64,000 bases of DNA. It comes from Macrostomum hystrix. Lineage: Eukaryota; Platyhelminthes; Macrostomidae. Below the pieces are notes generated by a model. That model had not been told where the DNA came from and ran no database searches. It worked only from the letters and a program-made list of their open reading frames with translations. Positions within the stretch are counted from its first letter, which is position 1. The number at the start of each line of letters is the position of its first letter. Location: assembly GCA_950097015.1 (NCBI GenBank), contig CATNEN010000039.1, positions 620,001 to 684,000 of the forward strand, read 5' to 3'. Position numbers and translations under genes: made by a program. Below are positions 12,701 through 21,195 of this stretch, piece by piece.

Positions 12701-13325
12701 CGCGAGAAGCCGCTGTTCATCCGCCACCGGACTGACGCCGAGGTTGAGTCTGTGGCCAACGTGGCGCTGGAGGAGCTGCGGGATCCCCAGACGGACCAGG
12801 ATCGTGTGCAGGTGACTGGCCACCTCAACTTAGTTGGGCTGGGCTGCTCAGTCAGCGCCAGTGCTGCGATTTATCTAGCGAAGTCTGTGTCTCCACAGTT
12901 TACCCAGTTCACAAGCAGGCGGGATGTCGAGTCAAGTTTAAGCTGAATAAAAAATCAGCTTTGTCTCATATTGTAGCAATTGAATCCATGCGCAGCGTCT
13001 GAAAAGCCATTTATGCACACCCTCTACGTTTCGAGCTGATTTATTCAAGTAATTCAGAGCGCTTGCTCAGTTACTGTCAGTAGTATCTAACATAGGATAT
13101 TTGCTTCACTGTCTGCAGGATCCGAAGTTCCTAGTTCTGCTGGGCATCTGCACCCACCTGGGCTGCGTGCCCATCTCACACGCTGGCGAGTTTGGCGGCT
13201 ACTACTGCCCCTGCCATGGCTCGCACTACGATGCCAGCGGCCGCATCAGAAAGGGCCCGGCCCCCCTCAATCTGGAGGTGCCGCCGTACAGTATCAGCGA
13301 CAGCGGCGTCCTGGTGGTGGGCTGA
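746..13325 (+). CDS. UQCRFS1: Ubiquinol-cytochrome c reductase Rieske iron-sulfur subunit
   Basis: Catalytic iron-sulfur subunit of mitochondrial complex III; it carries electrons from ubiquinol to cytochrome c1 in the inner membrane. Exons: 746-968, 12405-12811, 13119-13325 (837 nt, 278 aa; human is 274). Phases match: exon 1 ends with one base (donor GTAAGC at 969), exon 2 starts with two, and the exon 2/3 junction is phase 0 (donor GTGACT at 12812). Exon 1 gives a basic, Ser/Thr-rich mitochondrial presequence. Exon 2 carries the conserved YAHTDV segment, the single membrane anchor ([17 protein letters not shown]) and the hinge with IPEGKN and KPLFIRHRT. Exon 3 has both cluster-binding motifs, CTHLGC and CPCHGSHY, and the [12 protein letters not shown] strand. 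The start at 746 is the only ATG in frame. Intron 1 is 11.4 kb because of the LTR retrotransposon, and a minisatellite ends about 40 bp before exon 2. Exons 2 and 3 are certain; exon 1 is supported by phase, total length and resemblance to the family N-terminus. Confidence 0.93.
1522..2334 (-). repeat. 3' LTR of the Gypsy element
   Basis: 813-bp long terminal repeat; the same sequence recurs at 9500-10312. It contains a short internal tandem repeat (22-bp units around 1705-1790, motif ATGGTAGCGTTATACTTTCA) and a duplicated 20-bp unit near 1860-1900. A TATA-like box lies on the minus strand at 2152-2159. Confidence 0.95.
2336..2350 (-). promoter_or_regulatory. Candidate polypurine tract of the Gypsy element
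   Basis: Immediately upstream of the 3' LTR in element sense, the minus strand reads AGTAGGGAGG and then a few mixed bases before the LTR's TG. This is where the plus-strand primer should lie. The tract is short and interrupted, so the exact primer is uncertain. Confidence 0.45.
2619..3455 (-). CDS. Third ORF of the Gypsy element, unknown proline-rich protein
   Basis: A 278-aa frame between pol and the 3' LTR, with an ATG at 3455 and 374 bp of spacer after the pol stop. The N-terminus is acidic ([12 protein letters not shown]). Residues about 20-110 are basic and Ser/Pro-rich, including the nuclear-signal-like TKRARTPSP. Residues about 115-175 are a low-complexity proline-rich stretch with repeated SQPTP-type motifs. 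The last 100 residues look like a folded helical domain ([17 protein letters not shown] onward, ending in [16 protein letters not shown]). No signal peptide, membrane segment or cysteine pattern is present, so it is not a typical retroviral envelope. It lies where env or accessory genes sit in some Gypsy elements. Expression would need a spliced or internally initiated RNA. I recognise no family; the ORF is intact and probably real because the element is young. Confidence 0.7.
   Translation of the reverse strand: MDCDLDTFLEELLNEGNPAQENMEPAAPERVSTRPKLPIATNMTTKRARTPSPVEVKQARLVPASSAGRQLKSVVRLSTGGPARSAEAVPHRHSAGPTKQLRPAPLESRARRETQLILPPKPSPPPQPRVLLKPTPPSQPIPATQPTHVMSQPTPATPPPRTMSQPTPPALQNLPTPEDEERERMVHDLTAYMERVAFHTYEQSYPQRTQIWKSTTALKGLPQQQAVTALQAVAHNVHQSAATGEAVLHKKVTNMEFRWLFQQIRWPYYRALPAPCAF
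3830..8449 (-). CDS. pol: Gypsy element Pol polyprotein (PR-RT-RH-IN)
   Basis: Read by -1 frameshift from the end of gag; the pol frame is open through the gag stop, so about 58 residues precede the GTG at 8269 and no separate start is needed. Positions below count from 8269. Protease: LLDTGAG, about residue 15. Reverse transcriptase: catalytic YIDD near 454. RNase H: DVDASD near 606, then TDHKA and the HSNADSLSR motif. A very acidic linker (near 800-850) precedes integrase. Integrase: zinc-binding H-H-C-C around 945-985, catalytic D in LHIDFIG (about 1010), D in HTDNGKS (about 1068) and E in GLVERFN (about 1105). A GPY/F-like module follows near 1230-1290. The C-terminal ~190 residues are a Glu/Ser-rich acidic tail ending in an Arg-rich stretch. 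No chromodomain is seen. All catalytic residues are present and no stop interrupts the frame, so the protein looks functional. Confidence 0.95.
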   Translation of the reverse strand, partial: GKLIREGRDARPRPSKSTASETQASIKLASNKQKPNVNDNVSSEKVQTESSAEKKGREAVVKGEIRNQKVTFLLDTGAGHNFLGKNSWKKMVKDNEIEPSNRRVTTFDGATVKIAGEVTVKVKFGEVEIETEFLLCHHDCDDILGMEFFQDYCNNINFATGMLVLRSNMCIPIQFTKLPVRVCRVYCSEKVIVPANSALRISVKLPKNAEANYGTPMTIEPIRGQINTKKGTLDVIPTLVTMSNGIGVIEVINKQSDDIPLSRSTIIGFAKPLQAKDLTYYAEQEQAEKVKPSEHVKTAKCEQLSQEDWITEINLGEDLTDKQKDQVIELIKEHREAFSQTSQEMGLTHLVTHEISLKDTTPVRIPTRRIPPHLQKQVDDQLDDMLAKNLIRPSYSTYSTPLVIVPKKDGTIRIVSDFRVLNSRVNYYPYPLPNIQETFSHLTGSQYFSSLDLNSGYWQVPIKEEHKYMTAFSTLTRGQFEYQVMAQGLSNAPGTFQRLMNLVLTGIQHKFAMSYIDDIVTYSKTFEEHLSHLKEVFQRLITAGLKLRPKKCNLFQQELKYLGHVVGVDGIRTDPAKIEAIRTWPVPKDVKELRSFLGLCNYYCRFVKNYADAAHPLFQLTKKGVQNFKEKWTKVHTESFELLKQKLMSTEVLAYPEFSENEKVRMVLDVDASDNRIGACLGQIQSDGTERPIAYFSRAMKDSEKRYPITRKELLALVDGMKHFRFYLIGKRFLARTDHKAILWLLRQTEAQGILGRWIERLSEFQYDIEHRSGSKHSNADSLSRRPAETEITKPTQIDRKMDSELELKGSEPKVSLPDSLVGLIQPPEEIEETGTDVRNDRVIEKEMPAKQLTSRSSLKHQSCQTDLEILKEQKVQEDDEDDENDEDDDDVFEDARDYVEDEEVEEERCRKLLTDYLEVPLKKEQLVQAQQEDSSVRTLINWKKNAVEKPTEDKLSEELKKMLKYYEQMKFEDELLTIQEEGIRKIVLPKSIEKAVFRELHDSPLAGHLGRDKTTQRVRERFWRPGLVTAIEKYVSECITCLESKAGQRIPAPVQNFPICEPFERLHIDFIGPVSKDSRRGHKYVLTIVDSTTRFPFAFPTRNQKSDTVIKILQERVFAEYGQCKWIHTDNGKSFTSRQFQAFCELYGIKHTCTTPYHAQSNGLVERFNGQVKSIVTCLINKDHSDWDLMIPAALVAVRTSINQSTGFSPHYLLFGREATLPIDNIVKRPHEFANYPSYVKDHAERLEKASKIVKQKLEKINEQRKEKAEVAKKPKEIIIGGIVLLNNPQLHQDESHKFHRKKRAAYRVLAQLSDTVYRVQREIEGERVGEKLIVHRNNITPVPNTQITLQSAEQTRKGGHKTSHTTRSKVKGGQATSNKNKHNVIVINEEEDESEEEDRIRWRANMPNEESEDEMYAEQEAFPDNESERQEESNESEQEGTDSEMDKTEEMNMNESEIEREEERNVQAKGTHEYNLRSRGERVQPTDTAEPTLGRGRLRHTQPVTHGFVPRERYRRYLPSNSRTIENNGSQVNTDLH
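8406..8449 (-). promoter_or_regulatory. Programmed -1 ribosomal frameshift signal (gag-pol)
   Basis: Heptamer GGGAAAC at 8449-8443 fits the X XXY YYZ slippery pattern in the gag frame (G GGA AAC) and is followed directly by the gag TGA (8442-8440). Slipping back one base gives GGG AAA CTG, in the pol frame. Eight bases later a hairpin can form: GAGGG (8434-8430) with CCCTC (8410-8406), extended by GCG (8422-8420) pairing with CGC (8413-8411). GGGAAAC is a known retroviral slippery site. Sequence, frame, spacing and stem all fit; the frameshift itself is inferred. Confidence 0.85.
8440..9459 (-). CDS. gag: Gypsy element Gag (nucleocapsid) protein
   Basis: A 339-aa structural protein starting at an ATG 24 nt inside the primer-binding site. 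Residues about 25-190 resemble the retrotransposon capsid domain ([11 protein letters not shown], then a helical region with the [11 protein letters not shown] major-homology-like segment). A charged coiled coil follows at about 195-245, then a Gln/Tyr-rich low-complexity region at about 245-310. A single CCHC zinc knuckle ([14 protein letters not shown]) lies near 310-325 and should bind the genomic RNA. The frame ends at a TGA overlapping the frameshift signal for pol. Confidence 0.93.
   Translation of the reverse strand: MNQAQDAIAMLAEELRNRLEIGPMRHVKIQKFTPGQDIRIWLTAFDQRCEAEGIEEDNRKQELLANLDLTTAFAAVQRLNLPDDLEYEEFKDRLMERFGRIGSSAEFREEFRGRMQSKNESVETFSDCLIELAARAFPNMNMEQKEEEIVEQFIKGVRISAETREKLIFAQPANLQEARRMLRRMEAAWNMTHRNIGMRMAKGEEELERRRNEQDRLEEVIRQQQAQLELQKKTLQELMANKQQQQTYAQAANSYRPNGQQQQQYQQRQPYQQPQYRQQQFQRPTQQQYPQQQQQRQWQSQQQQARPPLTCYNCRKTGHIAKHCRAPRQNQPQAQNQGN
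9483..9495 (-). promoter_or_regulatory. Primer-binding site, probably for tRNA-Leu
   Basis: Four bases inside the 5' LTR, in element sense, the sequence is TGGTGGCAGCGGT. Its complement ends ACCGCTGCCACCA, which is the 3' end, with CCA, of the animal tRNA-Leu AAG/TAG type as I recall it. The match runs 13 bases and then diverges. Confidence 0.7.
9500..10312 (-). repeat. 5' LTR of the Gypsy element
   Basis: 813-bp LTR carrying the promoter of the element, offset by exactly 7978 bases from the other LTR. It matches 1522-2334 in every segment compared by eye, implying recent insertion. Confidence 0.95.
10130..10137 (-). promoter_or_regulatory. TATA-like box in the 5' LTR
   Basis: TATAAATA on the minus strand, about 640 bases from the inner edge of the LTR. 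A plausible core promoter element for the retrotransposon transcript; no start site can be read from sequence alone. Confidence 0.45.
10313..11944. other. Remainder of UQCRFS1 intron 1, nothing recognised
   Basis: Intron sequence between the retrotransposon and the minisatellite. Short open frames (for example 10576-10878) show no protein-like composition or splice-compatible exon. No other element is recognised. Confidence 0.6.
11945..12365. repeat. 25-bp minisatellite in UQCRFS1 intron 1
   Basis: About 16 copies of a 25-bp unit (core CATCCCACATGCTGTCCTG, with ATGCATTCCTG and ACTATTCCC variants). The pyrimidine-rich plus strand runs to about 40 bases from the exon 2 acceptor at 12404, so the array lies in or beside the branch-point region. 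It reads open in several frames but is not coding. Confidence 0.95.
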
Positions 13326-15628
13326 GGTCGCATAAATCCGGCCACCAGAGACAATAGACTGAAATTGCTTGGAGTCTGTAGAAACAGATAATTTCCCGAC
13401 TTTTACCCTACCTGAATTGAGAGTTGTGAGCAAGCACACTGTGTGGTATGTTTTTAATCTATTGGTCTCCCAGCCAAGCCCTGCTGACATCTAGGCTGCT
13501 CGAATCTGCCGCCATGGATCTGCTCTTCTTTTCCAGACAGTTTTTCTTATACGTTTGTCTTACGTAGCTAGCAGTGGCCCTTGCTCAGCGCGCCGCAGTT
13601 CCGTATTGCTGGCACGTTCTAGCCTGCGGGTACCTCTGCTGACAACCCTCCCTGTCCACTATTAGTTGCAGATTATCTAAGCGCTTAAAAATTATTAAAT
13701 TCTTAGCTATTGATAGTTAGTAATGCTGTTGCAGGTAATAATAAGCTCACAGGCCTGACTAACAACTTGGCTGTTTTCCATCCTATGTGAACTATTCGAG
13801 TTCGTTTAGCATATATTAAACAAAACGGCTTTTGCGTTGTCGTTACTCCCCTTTATTTTATATTCCTACTGAAATGCACCCAGGACAGGCCAGCACTTGA
13901 CACGAGATGCTGTTCCTCCTTTGCGCAATTCGCTATATAGCGCTTCAGCTTGCTAGTAGGTAGCCTTTTCCTTGACTTGAGAGGAATCTGTGCCAAGCAC
14001 TGCCACACCAAGTCACGCTTGGCCTCCTAAGGCAAGACGCAGCGCAGCCTTTCGCTGCCCAGACCGCGAGTTTCAGGTGGGCTGGCAACGTTCTGCCACC
14101 TTCGCACCTGACTGATGCGGCTGGCCGGGCAATCTGCAACGCACCAGCGGCATTAATTGCCTGGCGTTCGTTCCGATGGGAGATGATAAGAACTCATTGA
14201 CTCTCCGCAAGCCGGAATTCCTGCCCAGCGATTTCAGCGTTCCGTCAACAAAAGCTTACCTCCTGCACGCGACACTATTTATCAAAGCGCTCAGAAAACC
14301 TTTAGGGTCCATCGCATTTTGTTATGGAAGTATCACTCGCGCATAGTTGAGGCTCAAGCCAAATAGACGCCTTCATTAGCCGCCAGCTTGCAGTGCAAGC
14401 CACATGGGATAAATTTGATTTGATGAGCTGCCCTTGCTGGAGCCAGGCACTCGGCACTGCAGATGAGGGAGCGGTTTGTCTCAGGCCCACTAATTATTGA
14501 GCGCAAGCTGCAGGCGGGACTTGACATCTGGCCTCTGCCCTGGACGATGGTTCTGTGATCAGCGAATCTTCTCGGGGTTTTTACAAGAGGAGTGACTGGA
14601 CGCACTCTCCGGTGTGAATCAAAAGTCCACAGTCCAGAGACATTTGATTTGGAAGATATTCTGAGAAGTTTATATTTAGAGTCGAATTCTGGTGTTGAGC
14701 TTGGGTTTCTTGTGCGGTGCACCCTGCTATGCTCAGAGTTGTGAATCCAGAATGCTGTGAAAATCCATTTTCTTTCAGTCAGCTTTGCGGGCGGACCTCC
14801 CCGCCCCGGCTTCGTGGAAGGCCGCTAAAATTTCCAGAACCCTGCGAAGTTCATTACCTTGCATTATTGTGCTCACCGCAACTCTTGTGGCCTCAAAATA
14901 AAAAAATAATAAAAGGCCACTCGATCGGGAGTTCTCGGCTTCCTCTGTAGCGGGAAATTGGCGGGATGAAGGGGATAAAACTTCAAATTAGTCACCGCCG
15001 TTCCAGCGTGCTGACATTTGCAGTGCTGAGACTGCAGGACGGCCGCGTTTTGATTAAATTGGGAACCGCTCAAACCGCGCAGCAAAAGTTATCTCGGCTC
15101 CGATAATGGATTGGGCTGTGCGAGGTCAGGCTCCCGTTACTGTGACGTTTTTGCTTATCTACCGGAAAATTATTCTCATTTCTCCAGTGCTCAGACACTC
15201 TCTGAGTGTCTTTCGCTGATATTTCTTCATTTTTATGAAAAATCCTCCGCGAAGGATAAGAATCCGCCTGTGCGAGCTGTGGGTGAGGCCCGCCTCCCCG
15301 ATTCTGCCCAACCCAGTGCCCAGCCATTCGCTGTCTCAGCGCAGCGGTGGGCATTATAGTAAGGAGAAACGGCGCCTCTGCTGCCGTCACTGCAATCCCG
15401 CGCTTCTTCACTTGCTGAATGACTGACAGCCAGCAGCTCTTGATATTTGTGCTAGCAGCTCCGAGAGCTCACTTTTTAAGCAGGCTGGCGAAACCAGGAG
15501 TGCGCCAGAATAGGGACAAAGACTTAACAAAAGTAATGTGCACGCAAAAGTTATAACGCTGCTGCTGCAGGCAAACTGTTAACAGTGGACCGGTGCGTAC
15601 AGGCGATCTGAGGCATCTGCAGAGCGTC
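13326..15628. other. Intergenic region between UQCRFS1 and the K2P channel
   Basis: Holds the 3' untranslated end of UQCRFS1 and the upstream region of the channel gene. Open frames here (13945-14139, 14354-14722, 15070-15411) have no domain, repeat or splice support. A CTGCAG at 15617-15622 just before the channel ATG could be an acceptor. No RNA gene or mobile element recognised. Confidence 0.55.
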
Positions 15629-18600
15629 ATGTTCACCACCATTAATGCCAGCCGGCGTGAGTCGGACTTGCCAGTGCGCCGCGAGCGGGTGCCGTTTCGT
15701 AGCGCGAACCGACCGCTGGCTGGGCTTCGCGAGGCGTACGGTCAGCCGTTCACCAGCAACCGCTACGCCACCCCGGCGACGCGAACGAAGACTTCCAAGT
15801 CTCAGAAGCGCAAAAACCTACGGCGCTTGAGGCGAAAGAAGCGCATCAAGGAGACTATGAACTGCTGCAAGCATTTCCTGGCCTTCATGTTCTCAAACCT
15901 CGGCCTGTCCAGCATCATTATCGCGTACACTGTGCTTGGGGGCGTGCTTTTCCAGAGCCTCGAGTATCAGAAGGAGATCAGCACCCGACAGGAAGTCCAA
16001 AAGTACTTTAATGAAACAGTCACAAACGTCACGGGCGAGATCGAAGAGAGTATTCAGCTGCACTGTCAGAGCCTCGCGCAGCAGCTCGCAAACTCCAGCG
16101 ACGCCAGCAGGCGACTTCTGGACAGCTTCTGCCAGCGCCTGGAAGTTAAGTCACTGGCCAACCCGCGGCTCGAATCTCATCTGAGGGAGTACAATAGGAG
16201 GTTGGTCATCTTCATCAATATCGACGGCTGGAATGGTCGGTTCGACGATGAAGTCAACTGGAGCTTTTCTGGGGCGCTGCTGTACGTAGTGACTGTCATC
16301 ACCACAATCGGTGAGGCTGCTGAGTGGGTGGCTGATGAAAAAAATAGCTAAGTAAAATAGAAACTGCGTGAACGTTCTGCTAACAACCATGACAAAGAAT
16401 AAGGGCTGCTGATGTGAGTGACTCGACCACGATTTAAATCTGTCAGGCAGGCTTATTTAAAGGCTTCAACAACAATGCTAGCCAGTTTTTAATTGACAAA
16501 TGACTAACACCAATGTCGAGTTCGAGTCGCATATAACATATTAGCTAAAGGGCAATATTCTTGGAGTTGGCCCACAGTAAGACCGAATAAGCCACAACCA
16601 GCTTCAGTATATTCTATTCTGTTCTATTCATACTATTCTATTCTATTCTTCCTACCTCCCCAGAGATGCTCCGGTTAATTTCACTTGAATTCTACACATC
16701 AATGTGAATTCCCTATTTGGGCAATATATTCTTAGCAATACAGTGGGTGGTAACGAACTGCAATGTCCTGGCCTAATTGAGGAACCACACTTGAGCGGAT
16801 CGCACGAGAATCGCGTTGCCGGCGTCAGTACACGCAAAATCCCAAGCTCTGAGCACTGGGCGGAACCCAGAGCTTCCTGAAGAGCTTCCGCACTGCCCAG
16901 CTCGCTGAAGGCTCGGCTGTGAGCCTGGGACTTGGAATTCAATTAAATTTTTCAACTGTCCCGGCTTCTGCTGGATGGCGCGGGGCCAATTAGCATGCTA
17001 ATGACTCGGCTGCGCGAATGAGGAAATCCAATTCCACTCGCTGTTCTGGCAAGTGCGGGCTGCAGGCACACCTTTGCCGGCACAGCTAGGCATGCTTTCA
17101 GCTGCAAGCCGCCTGCACTCTCGCAGCACTGTACAGATGCGCTGCTGCGTCTGATTGCAGTGGCCGTGTTGGTGCTGACAGTCGGGTTTCATGTACATTA
17201 TGCGGGGATGGATGAGCTGCTAATGCGCAGAGCTATCTTATTGTGTTTTACTTCACTGACATCTGTCTGCAGCTTAAGCTCCTCGAGGAACTCAACAATG
17301 CTCCTTCTGCCCAAAAATCCTATGCACTGTGAGCAGGTATAGAGGTCAGAGATTTTATCCCATTTCATTATCAAATCAGAGACCCTTTTTATCTTCAGAA
17401 ATCATAGACGATGAAATGTCATCACAGGCAAGAACTCGCAGCTTAATTGGGATATTATATTCCTGTACACATGCTGTAAAAAACAAAGTTCTTTTTATTA
17501 TCTATAGCTTGCTTGAGTCCTAAAGTCACCTTCAATCGCTCAAAGTCAACCTGGGCTCGCACTTATCTCTCCTCGCATTCAGGCTACGGCCAGGTGGTGC
17601 CGAAGACGCACAAAGGCTACCTGCTCACCATGCTATATGCCTTCTTCGGAATACCCTTGGTTTTCCTCTACCTGAACAATGTCGGCGACTATTTGGCAGA
17701 CGCTTTCCGCCTGCTCTACCGGGACGCCTTCCGGCCAGCGTGGCGCCGCATCTTCCGGCGGCGCACACGGGAACGGGCCCGCGCTCTCGTTGCCCGCTGC
17801 CGACACCTTGCGACAGTGCCAGTCACGGTCGCTGCCGCCCGTCTGTCCCACCTGTGCGAGCGGCTCTGCCGCGCCTGCGCCGCCGAAGTTGTCGGGCCAG
17901 AAGATGAGGAGGAGGACGATAGCGAGGAGATGCTCGTGTTAGATGAGTCTGCCGCCGTACAGGTTGTGGTCACAGGCCCGCCTCGGCCACCGTCACCTCC
18001 GCCACCACCATTGTCACAGCTTCCGCCACCCCTGGCTCTTGCCAAGTCTCGAGGCGCCACCCTGCCACCCTTCATGAGCAGCAACGCCTCTATACGCGTG
18101 GCCTACGTCATGGCCCGCGTGCTGCCCGCCCGGCCTGCGCCACCAACGCTGGATCTGACCGGGATTCCGTACCACTCTGATCCCACGCGCTTCACCAACG
18201 GCACGCAGCGCCGATGCCAACGAGACTTCGAAGACGACACAGGAACCGGAGACCGAGCTGAAAGCCTGCTGGCCCAGGTGCAAACGCCAATTTCACAGAG
18301 GCCAATACGCGATTGGACCAGCGAAGAGCTCCAGCGGGTACCGCTCATCGGCTGGTCGGATATCGACGGAGAACTAATGGAGGCTGCAGCAGCAGCTGCT
18401 GCGGTAGCCGCCAAAGTTTCCGCGGCCGCACGAGAGGTGGATGTGTTCGGCGGTGAGGAAGAGTTTGTAGCAGAAGGCGGGCTCGAGTCTGATGATCGGC
18501 CCGACCGGCTTCGGAAGAGCTCCTCCGTGCCGGCCACCCTGGCTGCCACGTCTGCAGTAGCCTCCACCCGCCTGCGCTCACTGGGCGAATCCTCCGGCTA

Positions 18601-19401
18601 TGAATCGGCTGCCATGCCACCCTCGCGGGTTCGCCACTCGGAGCCGGCGCAGCTGAGCGGCCGTCGATGTCCTCGAGCGCTGCCGGCCGCTTCGCCAGAG
18701 TGGCTCGAGTTCCTTCGCCAGCGCCAGGAGTCGAACCCCATGCTGCGCCGCTGCAGCTACGTGAGCGTTCACGAGCCATCCACCGTGTCCACAAGCTCTC
18801 AGCAGGACGAAGACGAGGACGACAAAGACTCAATGCAGGGCCTGTCTCTGCGTCAGGTGACTGTGCCGCTGTCCCTGTCCGTGTCAGTAATGATCCTCTA
18901 CATCATTTTCGGCGCGCTTATCTTCACTATCTGGGAGGACAAGGACTACGTGAAATGGTCTTACTTCTGCTTCATCACCCTCAGCACCATCGGCTTTGGC
19001 GACATCGTGCCCGGTGAGTCCAGTTGAAGTAGAGCTTAGGATGTGAAGGCAGCAGGGGCAGTACTTTTTTTTCCTAATTCTCCACTGCAGGCACCAAGGT
19101 GGACAGCGAGAACCCAAAGGAGAAGCTCATAGCTACCATATTCTACGTGGCCATCGGGCTGTCCGTGTTTGCCATGTGCTTCAAGCTCATGCAGGAGGAG
19201 GTGCTGCAGAAAGTGCGCCGCTTGGGCCGCCGCATGGCCGCCATCCGGGATCGCCTGACCAACGGCAGGGGCTCCGACAGCGGCTCCGCTGAAGGTGAAG
19301 GCGGCGTCAGTGGCGTTGGCCGGCTGAAGTTCACGAGGTCGCTGCGAGGCATGAACGGCCTTTGGGAGCGGCTCAGACCCAGATCGAGCGTGTCACTGTG
19401 A
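15629..19401 (+). CDS. Two-pore-domain (K2P) potassium channel with giant M2-M3 loop
   Basis: Plasma-membrane leak potassium channel. Exons: 15629-16310, 17583-19013, 19091-19401 (2424 nt, 807 aa); both junctions are phase 1. The basic cytosolic N-terminus (~80 aa) is followed by M1 (near 85-110) and an extracellular cap with N-glycosylation sites (NET, NVT, NSS) and cysteines (LHCQS, DSFCQR). The first filter TTIGYGQ is split by intron 1 inside the first glycine codon. M2 follows (near 240-265), then a cytosolic loop of about 375 residues, M3 (near 655-675), the second filter TIGFGD (near 697) and M4 (IATIFYVAIGLSVFAM). The C-terminal tail is about 80 aa. A long M2-M3 loop recalls vertebrate TRESK. 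The loop has two RxxxSxP patterns of the 14-3-3 type (RKSSSVP near 538, RVRHSEP near 576), an Ala run and proline- and acid-rich tracts. The upstream in-frame GTG at 15593 is ignored in favour of the ATG. Subfamily not assigned. Confidence 0.93.
16600..16652. repeat. Short TATTC microsatellite
   Basis: Imperfect (CTATT)n run in intron 1 of the K2P gene, for example ATACTATTCTATTCTATTC. The rest of this intron (16311-17582) holds nothing recognisable. Confidence 0.8.
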
Positions 19402-19820
19402 ATTCCCATTTCCCATAGACTAGCAGCTGCGTGCGGCTACAGCAGTCGGGATGAATTCCCATTTCCAATAGACTAACAGATGCGCTCTTCAATGTGCTTC
19501 GAAGAGCTCGTCAAATTCACGTTTTATTGCAACAACTTTTTAATTGCTACCGATTGCTACAACCAGTTTTATGTTATTTGAAACTACCTGTTTGCTGCTG
19601 CATGCTATTTGAAACTACGATTTTAGCGTCCTGTTTGCAGCCTCCTGTTTGCTGTCATTAGCAGCCTCCTGTTTGTTGTAATTGGCAGCAATGTGATCTG
19701 CTGTGATCTGCAGCAGCTTATAACCTGCGCCGCAAAGGCTGGTCCATGCCATAAACTATTCAGCTTGTTTAGCTTAGCTTCTAGGCCAATTCGCTTAGCA
19801 ACACATTAGGACAGCCAGTA

Positions 19821-20090
19821 TGAGACTCTGAATCCCGTCTATCTTGTGAGACTCTGAATCCCGTCTATTTTGTGAGACTCTGAATCCCGTCTATTTTGTG
19901 AGACTCTGAATCCCGTCTATCTTGTGAGACTCTGAATCCCGTCTATCTTGTGAGACTCTGAATCCCGTCTATCTTGTGAGACTCTGAATCCCGTCTATCT
20001 TGTGAGACTCTGAATCCCGTCTATCTTGTGAGACTCTGAATCCCGTCTATCTTGTGAGACTCTGAATCCCGTCTATCTTGTGAGATTCTG
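19821..20090. repeat. 26-bp minisatellite
   Basis: About ten near-identical copies of a 26-bp unit (core TGAGACTCTGAATCCCGTCT), 420 bp downstream of the K2P stop. The only common variant is TATCTTG versus TATTTTG. The interval 19402-19820 before it has no gene but shows loosely repeated TGCTGTTTG/CCTGTTTGC words. Confidence 0.95.
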
Positions 20091-20344
20091 AATGCGTCCA
20101 ACCGGCACAGTGATACCCTCGGCATCCACGAGTAACAGATTATCAACCAGTTCACCATGCCCGAATCTTTTTCGCAAATATTAATGTTGCTAGGCAAATG
20201 TTACTTTCAAATGCGAGAGACTAGCTCGAAAGAACATGTTAAAAGCATATTTTAATAGGAATTCGTCATTACCTAAGAATTAGATGCTGCCTTGGTTGAT
20301 TGGGAGGTCTTTGAGTAACTTAGGGAGTTTCTGGGTCATTAGAG

Positions 20345-21195
20345 GATTTGATCGATGAGATGAGGGGTTGCTGGGTGAGATGAGGGGTTGCTGGGTGAGA
20401 TGAGGGATTGCTGGGTGAGATGAGAAGTTGCTGGGTGAGATGAAGGATTGCTGGGTGAGATGAGGGGTTGCTGGGTTAGATGAGGGGTTGCTGGTTGAGA
20501 TAAGGGGTTGCTGGGTGAGATAAGGGGTTGCTGTGTGAGATGAGGGATTGCTGGGTGAGATGAGGGATTGCTGGGTGAGATGAGGGATTGCTGGGTGAGA
20601 TGAGGGGTTGCTGGGTGAGATGAGGGATTGCTGGGTGAGATGAGGGGTTGCTGGGTGAGATGAGGGATTGCTGGGTGAGATGAGGGATTGCTGGGTGAGA
20701 TGAGGGATTGCTGGGTGAGATGAGGGGTTGCTGGGTGAGATGAGGGATTGCTGGGTGAGATGAGGGGTTGCTGGGTGAGATGAGGGATTGCTGGGTGAGA
20801 TAAGGGGTTGCTGGGTGAGATGAGGGGTTGCTGGGTGAGATAAGGGGGTTACTGGGTGAGATGAGGGATTGCTGGGTGAGATGAGGGATTGCTGGGTGAG
20901 ATGAGGGATTGCTGGGTGAGATGAGGGATTGCTGGGTGAGATGAGGGGTTGCTGGGTGAGATGAGGGATTGCTGGGTGAGATGAGGGGTTCTGGTTGAGA
21001 TGAGGGGTTGCTGGGTGAGATGAGGGATTGGTGGGTGAGATGAGGGGTTGCTGGGTGAGATGAGAGGTTGCTGGGTGAGATGAGAGGTTGCTGGGTGAGA
21101 TGAGAGGTTGCTGGGTGAGATGAGGGGTTGCTAGGTGAGATGATGGATTGCTGGGTGACATGAGGGGTTGCTGGTTGAGATGAGGGGTTGCTGTT
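20345..21195. repeat. 20-bp minisatellite
   Basis: About 42 copies of a 20-bp unit (GGTTGCTGGGTGAGATGAGG, with GGGG/GGGA/GAAG variants). One-base indels near 20845 and 20990 shift the phase. G-rich on the plus strand. The minus strand reads open for about 300 codons because the unit lacks stops, not because it is a gene. Confidence 0.96.

Noticed and set aside
12812-12946. Reading the Rieske frame past 12811 to 12946
   Set aside because: The conserved DRV ends at a GT donor; the correct continuation is DPKFLVLLG in exon 3.
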